A stretch of 64,000 bases of DNA from Avena insularis (GCA_023614405.1 CM042689.1:330808305-330872304); one strand, 5' to 3'; positions 1-12,535 are shown, counted from the first letter of the stretch. The notes: generated by a model from the sequence alone, not told the origin. Translations and numbers: made by a program.

Positions 1-398
1 AAATTTAAAAGGTTTAACCGAATATATAAAAAACATTAACTTCTATAAAATAAAAATGATTGAGGCGCCGTGATCGACCAGACCCATTGACTTTGGCACA
101 GTCAATCTTATATATCTAGTATTAAACCCTGGCTAGTGGATAGTAGAAAAAGAAAGACACAAGAAACAAGCCTATTCTTTTACAGCAGCCCAAAATCCGT
201 ATGATGTTTGCTCTCGCTGTCGCTTGAACCAGGCAAGCAAAGCCAAGAGAAGAATTCTGCGAGGCCAAATTAAGGAAAGCAAAACTTCCTCATGGCTATC
301 GAGCTCATACTTCGTCTTCCGCACCTTTTCTTTTGCGAATATGTCTTCGCACTTGTTGCACCTCAGTCTTCTACTCTCTTCTCCTCTCTTGCCCATCC

Positions 399-406
399 CT
401 ATATTA
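399..406 (+). promoter_or_regulatory. Possible TATA box of the PERK gene
   Basis: CTATATTA lies 66 bp before the PERK start codon, followed by pyrimidine-rich leader-like sequence. A second AT-rich candidate (TATATATCTA) lies near 110. If the distal site is used, the leader would contain the short upstream ORF 292-423. No transcript evidence is available, so the choice is inference. Confidence 0.3.
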
Positions 407-471
407 GTCGAAGCTCCTACTAGCCGTGCACAGAGTTAAACGTTCATCGGGGACTTGCACGTCGCAGCACC

Positions 472-3400
472 ATGTCGAGTCCACCACCTCCGGCGTCGCC
501 GGTGACTCCATCTCCGCCTTCTCCCGTGACTCCATCTCCATCTCCTCCGGTGACTCCATCCCCACCTCCTCCGGCGACTGAATCTCCACCTCCTCCCGTG
601 ACTCCGTCCCCACCTCCTCCGGTGACTCCATCTCCACCTCCTCCGGACAACGCACCTCCTCCGCAGACACCACCTCCACCTCCTCCGGAGACACCTCCTC
701 CACCTCCTCCGGTCGAGGCCCCTCCTCCGGAGACACCGCCTCCACCTCCTCCGGTCGAGGCCCCTCCTCCGGAGACACCACCTCCACCTCCTCCGGTCGA
801 GGCCCCTCCTCCGGAGACACCACCTCCACCTCCTCCGGTCGAGGCACCTCCTCCGGAGACACCACCTCCACCTCCCCCGGTTGAACCGCCGATGGAACCC
901 CCGGCGGAAGCTCCGGTGATACCGCCTAGGCCGGTGTTCCCTCCTCCACCACCTCCTCCAAGGCCGACGCCAATCCCGACGCCGGTAACACCGTCCCCGT
1001 CGCCACCTCCACCAAGCCCGACACCGACACCAACGCCGGTAACACCGTCCCCGTCCCCGCCTCCACCAGGACCGACGCCGACGCCGGTAACACCGTCCCC
1101 GTCCCCACCTCCACCAAGGCCAACGCCTACGCCAACACCAACACCGGTAACGGCGTCACCTCCACCGCGCAGGCCGCCCCCGCCTTCCCCACGGAGCGTG
1201 CCAGGATCATCTCCTCCGCCGCCAGACGCGCCATTCTCTCCGCCGCCCCCGAACGACGTGCCGGATTCGGTAGCGCTTCCGCCGTCACCTCCAGCGGACG
1301 CGGCGCCGTCGACATCGGGCAAGTCTTCGTCGCCAGGCACCGCGGTGGGCGTGGGCGTGGCCGTCGGCGCCGTGGTCCTGCTCGTTCTGGCGGCCGCGCT
1401 CGTCTTCTTCTTCGTGTCCAAGCGCCGCCGCCGTCGCCGCAGGGTAGCGCCGCCGGGTACCCCAGGTGCGTACTGCGGAAACGTTCATACTACGAGATGC
1501 ATGATGCCCGCCATTCTTGGCAAGCGCGTGACTTTTTGGCCGATGCGATTTTGTGACGTCGTAGTGAGTGCAACGACGCGTAACTGGCGCGCGACTTTAG
1601 TGCGATTCCGCGCGCCATTTTCTCCTGATGCTACCGCACGGCGTGCCAGCGCGAGACGTGCGACGTACACGCGTACACGCGTTCGCGCCGTCGTTGATCA
1701 GTGCTCCACTGCTTTCGATAGTGCTGCGCGCGCTGCGACATTTTCATCGAGAAACTGAACAGGCTGTGTCACATGCGAAACTCAATTTGTTTCTGACTGT
1801 CTCCGTGCTCACGAGTGTTGAGCTGACCGATCGCTTTCGTGCTTCTTCTTAATTGTGTCAGCGGATTTCTTCTACGACCCGAGGCAGCCGACGACGCGGA
1901 CGCTGTCGACTACGCCGTCGACGTCGTGGCAGGAAGGCGGCGGCGGCGCGCCCGGGTCCCCGCTCCCGGCGGCCATGACGGGCGGGACGTTCGGGTACGA
2001 CGAGCTGGCGGCGGCGACGGACGGGTTCTCGGAGGCGAACCTGCTGGGTCAGGGCGGGTTCGGGCACGTGTACAAGGGCACGGTGCGCGGGCAGGAGGTG
2101 GCCATCAAGAAGCTGCGCGCCGGGAGCGGGCAGGGCCACCGCGAGTTCCGCGCCGAGGTGGACATCATCAGCCGCGTGCACCACAAGAACCTCGTCTCCC
2201 TCGTCGGCTTCTGCATCCACGCCGAGCAGCGCCTCCTCGTCTACGAGTACGTCCCCAACAAGACCCTCGAGTCCCACCTGCATCACGGTATGTACCTGCC
2301 GAGCGTCGAATGCTCGGCAACCTGTAACTCCTTTCTTGGGTCCAGAAGTGGGATTGCCTGACGTGAGTGGTTGGTAATGATCTTCTCAGGGAGCAGCCGC
2401 GCGGCGCTGGATTGGCCACGGCGGTGGAAGATCGCCGTCGGCTCGGCCAAGGGCCTCGCGTATCTGCACGAGGACTGTGAGTTGTTGCCCTATTGCCACA
2501 GTTCGTAATGTTATATGGCCTGAAGAAGTTGTTCTTGCAAGTTTTGCCTGTCATAAAATGGCTGTTATTTTCTTTCAATCTCAGGTCATCCTAAGATTAT
2601 CCATCGCGACATCAAGGCAGCCAACATCCTCCTCGATTACACCTACGAGCCCAAGGTAAATCGTCAAAACAGAACACTATTTTGTGCGTCGGTCGTCGTT
2701 CTCGGTGTGTTTATCAATCAACAAGATGGGCTCTTCCTCGCACGTGCAGGTTGCAGATTTTGGACTGGCGAAATGCCAAGAAATAGAACAGACTGCTGTT
2801 TCTACGCGCGTGATGGGAACTTTTGGGTAAGATATATGCAGTAATTGTTGACACGCTCAACGCATTGCCTCCTAGTACCTCAGATTTTTCCACCCAGAAG
2901 ATTTCTCTTACTAGCTGGTACATGAATCAAGGCATGTGGAGTAGTAATCTTGTCTTATCAAAACTTGTGCCTCCAGATATCTGGCTCCGGAATATGCTGC
3001 CACAGGCAAAGTCAGCGACCGGTCCGACGTCTTCTCCTTCGGCGTAATGCTTCTGGAGCTCATCACGGGAAACAAACCTATCATGACATCTTCAGATCAC
3101 CAGCCTGAAACATTGGTTTCTTGGGTGAGTTGCCATGTGTTATTTGAACTACGATTGTACCAGGACAGTGGAGTGTTTTTACTTTTTAGAACTATAAATC
3201 AGTGCACGATTTCCCCTGCTGCAAATGGAACTAAATGACAGATTCATCTCCTCTTGTGTGCTGAATAGGCGAAGCCCTTGCTGACGAAGGCCGTGGAGGA
3301 GGAAGACTACGAGGAGCTGATCGACCCGAAGCTGGAGGCCAATTACGACGCGTACGAGATGGCGCGGCTCGTCGCGTGCGCCGCCGCTGCCGTTCGCCAA

Positions 3401-3902
3401 ACCGCCAGGTCTCGCCCGCGGATGGCCCAGGTTCGTGCCAAATCTCCGACTGACTATTCAGGCCAGCTCCAGGCGTACGCGCTATCGTTAACACGCTCGC
3501 TGTCAATGGCATGTGATTCAGATCGTCCGGTACCTGGAGGGGGAGCTGGCGGCGGAGGACCTGAACGCCGGCATGACGCCGGGCCAGAGCGCGATGCATC
3601 GGTCGTTAGGGGCCGGCAACACGGACGAGGTGAGGCGGCTGAGGAGGATGGCGTTCAGGCCGGGCACCGGCACGGGCAGCGGCACCATCAGCGAGTACGC
3701 CAGCAGCGAGCTGAGCGCGCCGACGAGCGAGTACGGGCTGAACCCGTCCAGCGAGTACACGGCCAGCAGCGCGGGTGACACGGAGGACATGACGGACGTC
3801 CCGCGCAGAACAGGCGGCGGCGAGGCTAGACCTGGGACTACGGAGCGCCTAAGCAGGCGCACCACCGTCAGCAGGCAGGTCGGACGTGCGAGCCAGGGGT
3901 GA
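472..3902 (+). CDS. PERK: Proline-rich extensin-like receptor kinase (PERK family), 8 exons
   Basis: This is a plasma-membrane receptor-like Ser/Thr kinase with a cell-wall-type proline-rich ectodomain; PERKs are thought to sense wall state. Exons by splice signals and frame: 472-1465, 1862-2287, 2390-2476, 2585-2655, 2750-2826, 2977-3124, 3269-3430, 3522-3902. They total 2346 nt (781 aa plus stop), all with GT-AG introns. Residues 1-270 are Pro/Ser/Thr-rich ([15 protein letters not shown]). A single membrane segment ([20 protein letters not shown]) is followed by an Arg-rich stop-transfer run. The kinase has glycine loop GQGGFG, VAIKKL lysine, catalytic [15 protein letters not shown] and APEYA, so an active RD kinase is expected. 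The C-terminal tail is rich in Ser, Glu and Thr. No N-terminal signal peptide is obvious, as in other PERKs. The start is the first ATG of the proline-rich frame. No breaks were seen. The 5' exon is very GC-rich, normal for grass genes. Confidence 0.95.
712..879 (+). repeat. Four tandem 42-bp repeats in the PERK ectodomain
   Basis: Four in-frame copies of a 14-residue unit ([14 protein letters not shown]) follow one another without interruption and differ only at a few synonymous-type positions. A looser Pro-Thr repeat ([12 protein letters not shown] units) follows at about 970-1150. Such coding minisatellites change length readily by slippage or unequal exchange. Confidence 0.9.
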
Positions 3903-4091
3903 ATTTTCGTCAGGTTTAGGAGCGAATGATCAAAAAATCGTTGCTCGTGTGCATACGTGATGTTGCCGGGATTTGGTTTGCGTTTCTTTGCTCCCGTGTT
4001 GGTTCGTCGGTTTTCAGATTCATGCGATTTTTGTTGGGTGGTTGAACAAGTTGTAACTTGTATGTACGTCCATGAATTAACCACTCAAATG

Positions 4092-4097
4092 AATAAA
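4092..4097 (+). terminator. Polyadenylation signal of the PERK gene
   Basis: A perfect AATAAA occurs 190 bp after the PERK stop codon, at the end of a T/G-rich stretch typical of plant 3' UTRs. The polyadenylation site itself is inferred, not seen. Confidence 0.6.
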
Positions 4098-4099
4098 AC

Positions 4100-4560
4100 G
4101 CAAATAGGTTTTAGAGTTTCTTCTTCGCTTGATGGCGTTCTATTCAAAATCAGGCAATACCTGCCGATCTGCAATTTTGCAGCGTTATTGGCAGTCCAGA
4201 AATTCCTACCCCCTCAATTTTTCAATACAACGAATCTTACCTAAAGTCAAATAGTCATAAGGTTGAATCTAAACTTAAAGAATAAAATATCAACATCTAA
4301 ACTATGAAATCTTAATTTCATAATGTTTATTTCCTTAATGTTACAATATGTTGATTTTTATAAACTCGATCCAACTTTAAACATTTTTTTAAACATGACA
4401 AAAACTTTGCGCCAATGTATATTAATTAAAAAGAAGAAACACTCGAACCGGGGCGAAAACCGTCAAATCAAAACTACAGGAGGACTACACCCTACACCTA
4501 AAGCATGAAAATACCCACCCTCTAGACACACCAACAAACTCTCTCAACTTGTTACAACCG
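4100..4560. other. AT-rich intergenic DNA
   Basis: I see no gene, complete terminal inverted repeat or structural RNA here. The stretch 4240-4330 is AT-rich with short internally complementary words and may be a degraded MITE, but no matching ends or TSD could be shown. Confidence 0.4.
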
Positions 4561-6345
4561 CAATCTCTTTCGACACATGATCGCCTCGACGCAAAGCACT
4601 GAAAACATCTCGGATACGATAACATGAAAAGTTATAAAAACATCCATCAAGAAGTTGTGGCCTACGAGCGCCTTTCTTGATGCGCCACTTTTCTTCCTTT
4701 TGCTCCTCGTATACTTCTCCACCTTCTTGATTTTGCCCCCCCCCCTTAGCCTTCGCGTCAGGAGACAAGAAATCTCCTTACAAGATCCAGACGAGATCGA
4801 GAGCTAGCTGCCTCTAAACCGACGAGTAAGTCATAAAGTTCTTTCGCAGAGAGCCTCGGACTTAAAGTGCCAATGCACCCTCTTCATTAACCTTGTCACT
4901 CAAAAACACCACTGCCCAATGGTCACAGAAGGGTGAGTGACATAGGGTGCAGATCCAAGATAAGGCCCATAAGAAGCCAAAGGTTCAAGAAGCATCCGGG
5001 GGGCCAGGAACCAGACGTGGCGAATAAGGCAATGTCCAAGATGTAGTCGATATAGTCATAGACACATTTTTTTATTCTGTAACGAATCCGAATTGGACTC
5101 TAAGACTCAGCCTCTCATATAATGGCTGGAAGGAGCCGACGGGGAGGGCACATTAACCTTCGATTCACACGAAACCTCTATAAGCTAGATCACATCTGGC
5201 AATCCGGCGAATTTGTACTCTCCATCAATAAAATCAGACAAGCAGGAAGTAGGTTTCCTCTACGAGGGCCTGAACCTGGGTAAATCTCGTCTCCCTTGTT
5301 TGTGTGATAATCCTACGAAATCACCAACGCACCCCTTTTCTCTGAAATCCAAGTCCGTGACTATGGACATTGCCGAGGTTACCCCTTGTTAGTGAGTATC
5401 AATATCATCCAAACCTTCATGCTCCACACAGGCGAGCATATGGAAGGGATCAAACGGCGATGGTGAGGGCATCATGGACACAACCAAGGAATCTAGTGAG
5501 ATCATCTCCATCAGGGCACCACATATTGTTCCTCACATAGCTCTTGCAGCTCACGCATATTCTACGAAACTGGAGCCACGACTTGGGTGATGACTTCACT
5601 CCTAGAGGTAGACGACACCATGAGTAGCAACGATGGGCATGGTATAACACGAGGGGAGAAATCTCCATAGATGCATGCTTCTCCTCCCTCCATCAACATA
5701 ATCGACCTCAAGCTCAGGCAGCAAAGGCATAGCCTCCATAACCTATAGTTTGCAAAGGTTGTCCTTCTCTATCTCTAGAGCACCCTGAACACTCGCAAGG
5801 TTGTTGTGAAGCTCAGTGCGAAGCTCGACCTCCTCCACAAGGAGGTGATGCAAAGGCAGGTCAGTCCGGGTAGCATCATTGGTGGTTGCAAACATGACTA
5901 CAACATAGGCGGATGCAGGCAGTGGGAGAGACGATGAAGCAACATATTGGAGCGGTGTAGACTAATTGGTGCAGGGGTTAGCATGAGAGAGTCGAGTGAC
6001 ATGGCTCGAATGGAGGCATTTCATGCATCAGATTTTGGGCCCCTATAGGAGCTGGCATGGTGACCTATGGAGAGGCACCAAAAGCATTTGTCCCTCAATG
6101 ACGTCAGATGAGTCAGCTGCATGCTAGGAGCAGGAAGATCGACGATGACGAAAGGAAACATGTGGCGACACACCAAGACAAAGTGCCAGTCCCCTACGAA
6201 ACAACGCTAGGTACCTACACGCAACACACGGTGGCAGCTTGCATCATGTTCGGTCAAAGTACCCACGCCAATCCCCTAGCCTAGTTGTGTGGGAATGGCC
6301 ACCGGGACAAATCATCGGTGGGGCAAACTGGCACCAGAGGCGGCA
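4560..6345 (-). pseudogene. Decayed zinc-knuckle coding remnant, upstream half of a split locus
   Basis: Minus-strand reading gives broken coding sequence without a long ORF. At about 6086 down to 6030 there is a CCHC-like knuckle, KCFWCLSIGHHASSY, whose final Cys is replaced by Tyr. About 150 bp further on (5960-5690) comes a Leu/Glu-rich stretch (VEEVELRTELHNNLASV). This resembles the DUF4283/zinc-knuckle proteins abundant in Triticeae, but the assignment is from memory of the family and moderate at best. The remnant probably continues at 16025-16481, because the Copia element at 6351-16019 with matching ATAAC duplications separates them. Stops and frameshifts are frequent. Confidence 0.35.
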
Positions 6346-6350
6346 ATAAC

Positions 6351-7290
6351 TGTTGGAATTTGATGTATATTGGGCTGTTGGCCCATTAGACAAATTCTGA
6401 AATTCTCTTAGGCCCACTTGTGCATGACAGCATATGGCTGTGCTAGTGGTGCTAAAGTTTAGTACCACATTGCTAGTTGAAGGGGAGTTGGACCACCTTA
6501 TATAGTAGAGTGTTACACCACTCACTAAGGTGTGACAAGAAGAGTAGCCCTCGCGCACTCCTCCTCCGACGCTCACGTCATTCCTACGGCCGCTGGTTGT
6601 GGTTATGGAATCTCGCCGAGAGCTTTATTCGCTTGTTGGGAAAACTGATTATGAGTCATTAACGGATGCGTTAATTACGATCGCTTCAGTTTTTATGGAC
6701 GTGATCGTTATCGACTCGGACGTGGGTGAGCCCACGATCCTCCTAACTCGCACTATATAAGCGTCCGGGCTAAACCTAATCGACACGGAATCAATCCACA
6801 CACGCCTACCTCCGTAACCTTGCGCCGCTGTTTTTCTCATCCCGGCTTGCGCGGCACCGCAGATCGGGACAAGAGGCCTCCGAACCCCGCCTCGTGAACT
6901 CAGACGGGTGAGGAGCGATCAGGTTTTTGGGGAGCGCTAAGCGACTATCGGTAACCACGCTGCCGTCTCGACGACGAGTTCCCGAACGACGACTTCTTCC
7001 CGGACATCGGTGACCTCTTCGACAACTTCAACATGGGCGACGCTGCTGCAACCGTTGCGGCTGCTATTCAGCCTACATCATATGTGATCTCGATTTCTCT
7101 CTTTCGGATTATGTTAGAGTTCTTTGTTCTAGCGTTTGGTATAGATGTGATAGGTTTATCTCCTATAGATGTAATCTGTTCATCTACTTTGTTGATCTGC
7201 ATAATTGGTTTTAGTACCGTTTGTATGATCATGTTTTATCAGTTTATTATTCGGATTAAATCATATGGATTATTGCTTATATTTCCAACA
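6351..7290 (+). repeat. 5' LTR of Copia element 1
   Basis: 940 bp with TG...CA ends. A TATA motif (ACTATATAAG) lies at about 6752-6761, suiting a start of transcription upstream of the R/U5 part. From an ATG at 7033 an open frame runs through the LTR end directly into gag without a stop. Confidence 0.93.
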
Positions 7291-9501
7291 ATCCAAAAAC
7301 CTGATTATAGGCAATTGAATTCCACTGGTATAGCCGCGGCTACTAGGCCGCCTCCTTTTGATGGCATGCACTATAAGAGATGGCGCAAGAGAGCAGTTCT
7401 CTGGTTTGAAAACCTAAACTGCTATAGCGCCACTCTTGGCAAGCCTAAAGGAGATCTTTCTGCTGAGCAGGAAGCGAACTTTAAGAAAGCCGATACCATG
7501 TTTATGGCGGCTTTGTTCAGTGTTCTTGGGGACAACATTGTTGACCCGTGTATGTCATTTGATAATGGCAAGGACGCGTGGGAAGAGCTCGATGCCAAGT
7601 TTGGGGTCTCGGACGCTGGCACTGAGTTGTATGTCATGGAGCAATTATATGACTACAGGATGGTTGATGAGCGCTCCGTCATTGAGCAAGCTCATGAGAT
7701 ACAATCACTTGCCAAAGAACTTGAGCAGTTCAAGTGTTCCTTACCGGACAAATTTGTGGCTGGTGGCATTATTGCCAAGCTTCCTCCTTCCTGGAGGAAC
7801 TTTTCTACTTCTTTGAAACATAAGAGACAAGAGTTTTTCGTTATGGATCTCATTGGTCTCTTCATGTGGAAGAGAAGGCGAGAGCAAAGGACAAAACTGC
7901 TCGAGGACTTTAGGGAGGTTCTACTGCCAATTTAGTGCAGAGGAAAAACTTCCAATCCCACAAGTTTAAGAATAAGAACAAAATTGAAGGAAAGGGAAAG
8001 TTCGATGGCAAGAACAAGGCCACGCACTCAACCAACTTCAAGAAGAAAAATGATAAGAGGAAAGGCTCTTGCCACGTCTGTGGTGATCCTGATCATTGGG
8101 CTCCTAGCTGTCCTAATCGCTTTGACAAGCGTCAACATGGGAACAGCGGCAAGACCGCGAATGTTGTTATTAGCGATACTGAGATGAAGGATGTTGGGTA
8201 CGGTATTTTACCTACTATCCTTTCAGTATGTTATTCTCCTGATTGGTGGATAGACACGGGTGCTAATACACATGTATGTTCTGATATTTCCATGTTTTCC
8301 TCTTATCAGGTCTCAAGGACCTCTTCCGTGCTGATGGAAACGGCTCAGGTGCTTCTGTTCATGGTGTTGGTACGGTAGATCCGAAGTTTACTTCGGGAAA
8401 GACCGTACAGCTGAAGAATGTGCAGCACGTTCCCTCCATCAATAAGAATCTCGTCAGCGGATCGCTTTTATGTCGAGATGGTTTTAAGTTGGTCTTTGAG
8501 TCCAATAAAGTTGTAATTTCTAAGTATGTACAATTTGTTGGAAAGGGTTATGAGTGCGGAGGTCTGTTCCGCTTGTCTTTGTCAGACTCATGTACTAAAG
8601 TTATTAATCATGTTTGTAATGATAATGAGTCCAATGTTTGGCATTCACGACTCTATCATATTAACTTTGGTTGCATGACGCGGCTAGCCAATATGAGTTT
8701 AATTCCGAAATTTACCACTGTCAAAGGTTCTAAGTGCCAAGTTTGTGTGCAAGCAAAGCAACCCCGCAAGTCTCATACGGCTGCGGAACCGATAAACTTA
8801 GCACCGCTAGAACTTATACATTCAGATCTTTGTGAGATGAATGGTGTGTTGACAAAAGGTGGAAAAAGATACTTTATGTCGTTGATTGATGACTCCACTA
8901 GATACTGCTATGTTTATCTTCTGAAATCTAAAGATGAAGCTTTGAACTACTTCAAAATATATAAAGCTGAGGCAGAAAACCAACTTGATCTTAAAATCAA
9001 GCGGCTAAGGTCGGATCGTGGTGGAGAGTTCTTTTCAAACGAATTTGATTTATTCTGTATGGAACACGATATTATACATGAGAGGACGCCTCCCTACTCA
9101 CCTCAGTCAAATGGGATGGCCGAAAGGAAGAACCGCACTCTAACTAATTTGGTTAACGCCATGTTAGATACATCGGGTCTTTCCAAGGAATGGTGGGGGA
9201 GGCGCTAATGACTGCGTGTCATGTCCTAAACCGTGTTCCTGTAAAGGATAAAACCATGACTCCATTTGAGAAATGGGAAAAGAAAAGGCTTAAACTCTCT
9301 TACTTACGAACTTGGGGTTGTTTGGCGAAAGTCAATATTCCAATACCCAAGAAGCGAAAGCTTGGACCAAAAACCGTTGATTGTGTTTTTTTGGGATATG
9401 CTTTTCATAGCATTGGCTATAGATTTTTGATAGTAAAATCTGAGGTATCCGACATGCATGTTGGTACAATTATGGAGTCGAATGATGCGACTTTTTTTTA
9501 G
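7033..9501 (+). pseudogene. gag, protease and integrase of Copia element 1, broken
   Basis: From about 7300 the frame encodes a Copia gag (PPPFDGMHYKRW near 7350; WEELDAKFGV near 7580), ending at a stop at 7933. A second segment (7935-8378) has a gag zinc knuckle, CHVCGDPDHWAPSC, from 8070, and the aspartic protease motif WWIDTGANTH near 8245. The third segment (8420-9208) has the pre-integrase and integrase core, with DDSTRY, SDRGGEF and QSNGMAERKNRT supplying the D-D-E triad. A frameshift at about 9200 moves to 9190-9501, which ends at a stop in a T run. In intact relatives this is one polyprotein giving particle protein, protease and integrase. At least four breaks separate the pieces. Confidence 0.88.
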
Positions 9502-9546
9502 GACATCTTTCCTATGAAAGGTATGTCTAGATCATCAAATTAGGAG

Positions 9547-11262
9547 ATGACTAGTTCATCTAGTCAGGAATTTTCTATAATTCCTGAACCCACTATGCTA
9601 ATAGAACACTCTGATGATCCTGTGGAGGATGACAATGAAGCTTCCAAAAGGAGCAAGAGACAAAGGACTGCAAAGTCATTTGGTGATGATTTCATTGTGT
9701 ACCTTGTGGATGATACTCCCACTTCTATTTCAGAAGCCTATGCATCTCAAGATGCTGACTACTGGAAGGAAGCTGTACGAAGCGAGATGGACTCCATCTT
9801 AGCTAATGGTACTTGGGAAATCACTGATCGTCCTTATGGGTGCAAACCTATAGGATGTAAATGGGTGTTCAAGAAAAAGCTTAGACCTGATGGTACTATT
9901 GAAAAGTACAAGGCACGTCTTGTGGCTAAGGGTTATACCCAAAAGGAAGATGAAGACTTCTTCGATACCTACTCACCTGTAGCCAGATTGACCACTATTC
10001 GAGTACTACTTTCCTTGGCTGCCTCACATGGTCTTCTTGTTCATCAACTGGACGTTAAGACAACTTTTCTAAATGGAGAGCTAGATGAGGAAATTTATAT
10101 GGAGCAGCCTGACGGATTTGTAGTAGATGGTCAAGAAGGAAAGGTGTGTAAGTTAGTGAAGTCTTTATATGGTCTTAAGCAAGCTCCTAAGCAGTGGCAC
10201 GAGAAGTTTGAAAGAACTTTAACTGCTGAAGGCTTTGTTGTAAACGAAGCTGACAAATGTGTGTACTATCGCCATGGTGGGGGCGATGGAGTAATTATGT
10301 GTCTCTATGTTGATGACATATTGATATTCGGGACCAACCTCGCTGTTATCGAGGAGGTCAAAGAGTTCCTATCTCGTTGCTTTGAGATGAAGGACCTGGG
10401 AGTGGCTGATGTAATTTTAAACATCAAGCTACTAAAGGATGACAATGGTGGGATTACACTGCTTCAGTCTCACTATGTGGAAAAGATATTGAGTCGCTTC
10501 GGGTATAGCGACTGCAACTCTTCTCCAACGCCTTATGATCCGAGTGTGCTACTTCGAAAGAATCGAAGGACTGCTAAAGATCAATTGAGATATTCTCAAA
10601 TTATTGTCTCGCTCATGTATTTAGTCAGCGCTACTAGACCTGACATCTCCTTTGTTGTAAGCAAACTGAGTCGATTTGTGTCAAATCCTGGAGATGATCA
10701 TTGGCATGCTCTTGAAAGAGTTTTGCGCTATTTGAAAGGCACTGCGAGTTATGGTATTCACTATACTGGGTATCCACGGGTACTTGAGAGTTATAGTGAT
10801 TCAAACTGGATATCTGATGCTGATGAGATTAAGGCCACAAGTGGTTATTTGTTTACACTTGGTGGTGGCGCTGTTTCCTGGAAGTCTTGCAAGCAGACCA
10901 TCTTAACGAGGTCAACAATGGAAGCAGAACTCACAGCATTAGACACGGCCACTGTTAAAGCAGAGTGACTTCATGAGCTCTTGATGGACTTACCTGTGGT
11001 TGAAAAACCAATACCCGCCATCCCGATGAACTGTGATAATCAAACTGTGATCGTCAAAGTAAACAGTTCTAAGGATAATATGAAGTCATCAAGGCATGTG
11101 AAGAGGAGATTCAAATCTGTCAGGAAACTGAGAAACTCCGGAGTTATTGCGTTGGATTATATCCAAACATCTAAGAATCTGGTAGATCCCTTCACAAAGG
11201 GTTTATCACGCAATGTGATAGATAATGCATTGAGGGAGATGGGTTTGAGACCCACACTATGA
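9547..11262 (+). pseudogene. Reverse transcriptase and RNase H of Copia element 1, broken
   Basis: The 473-codon frame 9547-10968 carries the Copia [22 protein letters not shown], the LDVKT block and catalytic YVDD at about 10306-10317. RNase H follows ([25 protein letters not shown]). A TGA at 10966-10968 interrupts the frame, which resumes in phase at once and ends at 11262 with the C-terminal block DPFTKGLSRNVI. The TGA sits where relatives have Trp, consistent with one G-to-A change. The C-terminal end lies 550 bp before the right LTR. Confidence 0.9.
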
Positions 11263-11813
11263 GTTGATCCCAGTGGCAGCCCACTCTATGTGATCGGAGA
11301 TCCCGTGAATTAGAGTTGGGAGACAAGCTGTTGATCAGCTGAGAGGAGAGTATCCCTATATTATATTTACATCTCCATAAAGATGCAATACTCTCTTAAT
11401 CTGCATGGCAGGTTGATATTTATCTTAACGTGTTCCAAGTGGCTTTTTATAAGCGGAGATGTCCTGCAGAACATCTCTTGAGGAACACAATTATATGAGT
11501 CTGACTGTCAAACGTCGCAGTCCGTGAAAGTTGGGTGCTCTCTAATAAACTCATGAAAGGCCCTGGAGTATGACGCATAAGCTCCAAACCGCGGGGAAGC
11601 CGACGGTAGCCCTGTACCGGTCTAGATTTTGTGTAAAACTAGTGCGCAGAAAACTTGTAGTTCAAGGCATAGTCCACTATTCAAGTTGCTAGCTAGTGTA
11701 ACATGAAGTTTAACGTGGAAGTTCAACTTAACAGTCTCCACTACACACCGGTATATAACACAATATTCTGAAAGAAAAGTGTTGTGATGTGCCAATGAGA
11801 CTTTGTGGGGGAT
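11263..11813 (+). other. 3' untranslated region and polypurine tract of Copia element 1
   Basis: No ORF of note. The segment ends with CTTTGTGGGGGAT immediately before the right LTR, the expected plus-strand primer tract. Confidence 0.7.
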
Positions 11814-12119
11814 TGTTGGAATTTGGTGTATATTAGGCTGTTGGCCCATTAGACAAATTCTGAAATTCTCTTTGGTCCACTTGTGTATGGCAGCATATGG
11901 CTGTGCTAGTGGTGCTAAAGTTTAGTCCCACATTGCTAGTTGAAGGGGAGTTGGACCACCTTATATAGTAGAGTGTTGCACCACTCACTAAGGTGTGACA
12001 AGAAGAGTAGCCCTCGCGCACTCCTCCGACGCCGCCTCGTCACAGCAGCAGCGTCATGGTTATGGAATCTCGCCGAGCCGAGCTTTATTTTGCTTGTTGG
12101 GAAAACTGATTATAAGTCA
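11814..12119 (+). repeat. 3' LTR of Copia element 1, first part
   Basis: Matches 6351-6660 of the left LTR closely and stops at AAGTCA, where the Helitron begins. The second part resumes at 15389 with TTAATAG. Confidence 0.93.
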
Positions 12120-12133
12120 CTAGTAGTTGTGCA

Positions 12134-12146
12134 CGTGCAACGCACG
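12134..12146 (-). terminator. Helitron 3' terminal hairpin
   Basis: CGTGC/GCACG stem with a 3-nt loop, followed on the minus strand after 10 nt by CTAG. This is the standard rolling-circle termination signature. Confidence 0.85.
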
Positions 12147-12177
12147 ACATTAAATGAAATTTAGAACATAAAAGGTA

Positions 12178-12329
12178 TTTTCTCCATTCACTAATATAAG
12201 ACATTCTAATCTTTTTATAAAACACATGTATGTGGACATGCTATTTAGTGTATAGATTCACTCATTTTGAAGTGTATCTAGTCCACTTTGAAATATCTAA
12301 AAGACTTACATTAGTGAACAAAGGGAGCA
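12178..12329. mobile_element. Stowaway-like MITE within the Helitron
   Basis: The ends are complementary: left CTCCATTCACTAATATAAGA, and right, when reversed, CTCCCTTTGTTCACTAATGT. TA flanks both sides (12176-12177, 12330-12331). The size of 152 bp and the 'plus TA' duplication fit Stowaway (Tc1/mariner-type) elements. Confidence 0.75.
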
Positions 12330-12413
12330 TATTAGAGATTAAAATGAGATTATGCCTGTATAACGGATCAACATGCACATTTGTCTTTTCCGCTGCCGTG
12401 ATAATAAGAGTTA

Positions 12414-12535
12414 TTCCCTCTGTATAGTAAACGGTGACTTAAGTTTTTTAGATTCACATTATCTATACACTAAAACACGTCAATATACATGTTAATTTAG
12501 ACAAATCGAAGTCACTTATTTCCGAATAGAGGGAC
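12414..12535. mobile_element. Second small Stowaway-like MITE within the Helitron
   Basis: Ends read CCCTCTGTATAG... and, reversed, GTCCCTCTATTCGG..., with inner complementary GTGACTT/AAGTCAC and TA on both sides (12412-12413, 12536-12537). 122 bp, no coding capacity. Confidence 0.65.

Noticed and set aside
444..1421. Long Gly-rich minus-strand ORF opposite PERK exon 1
   Set aside because: It is the complement of the Pro-rich repeat coding sequence (CCN codons read as GGN); the plus strand has a complete spliced kinase gene.
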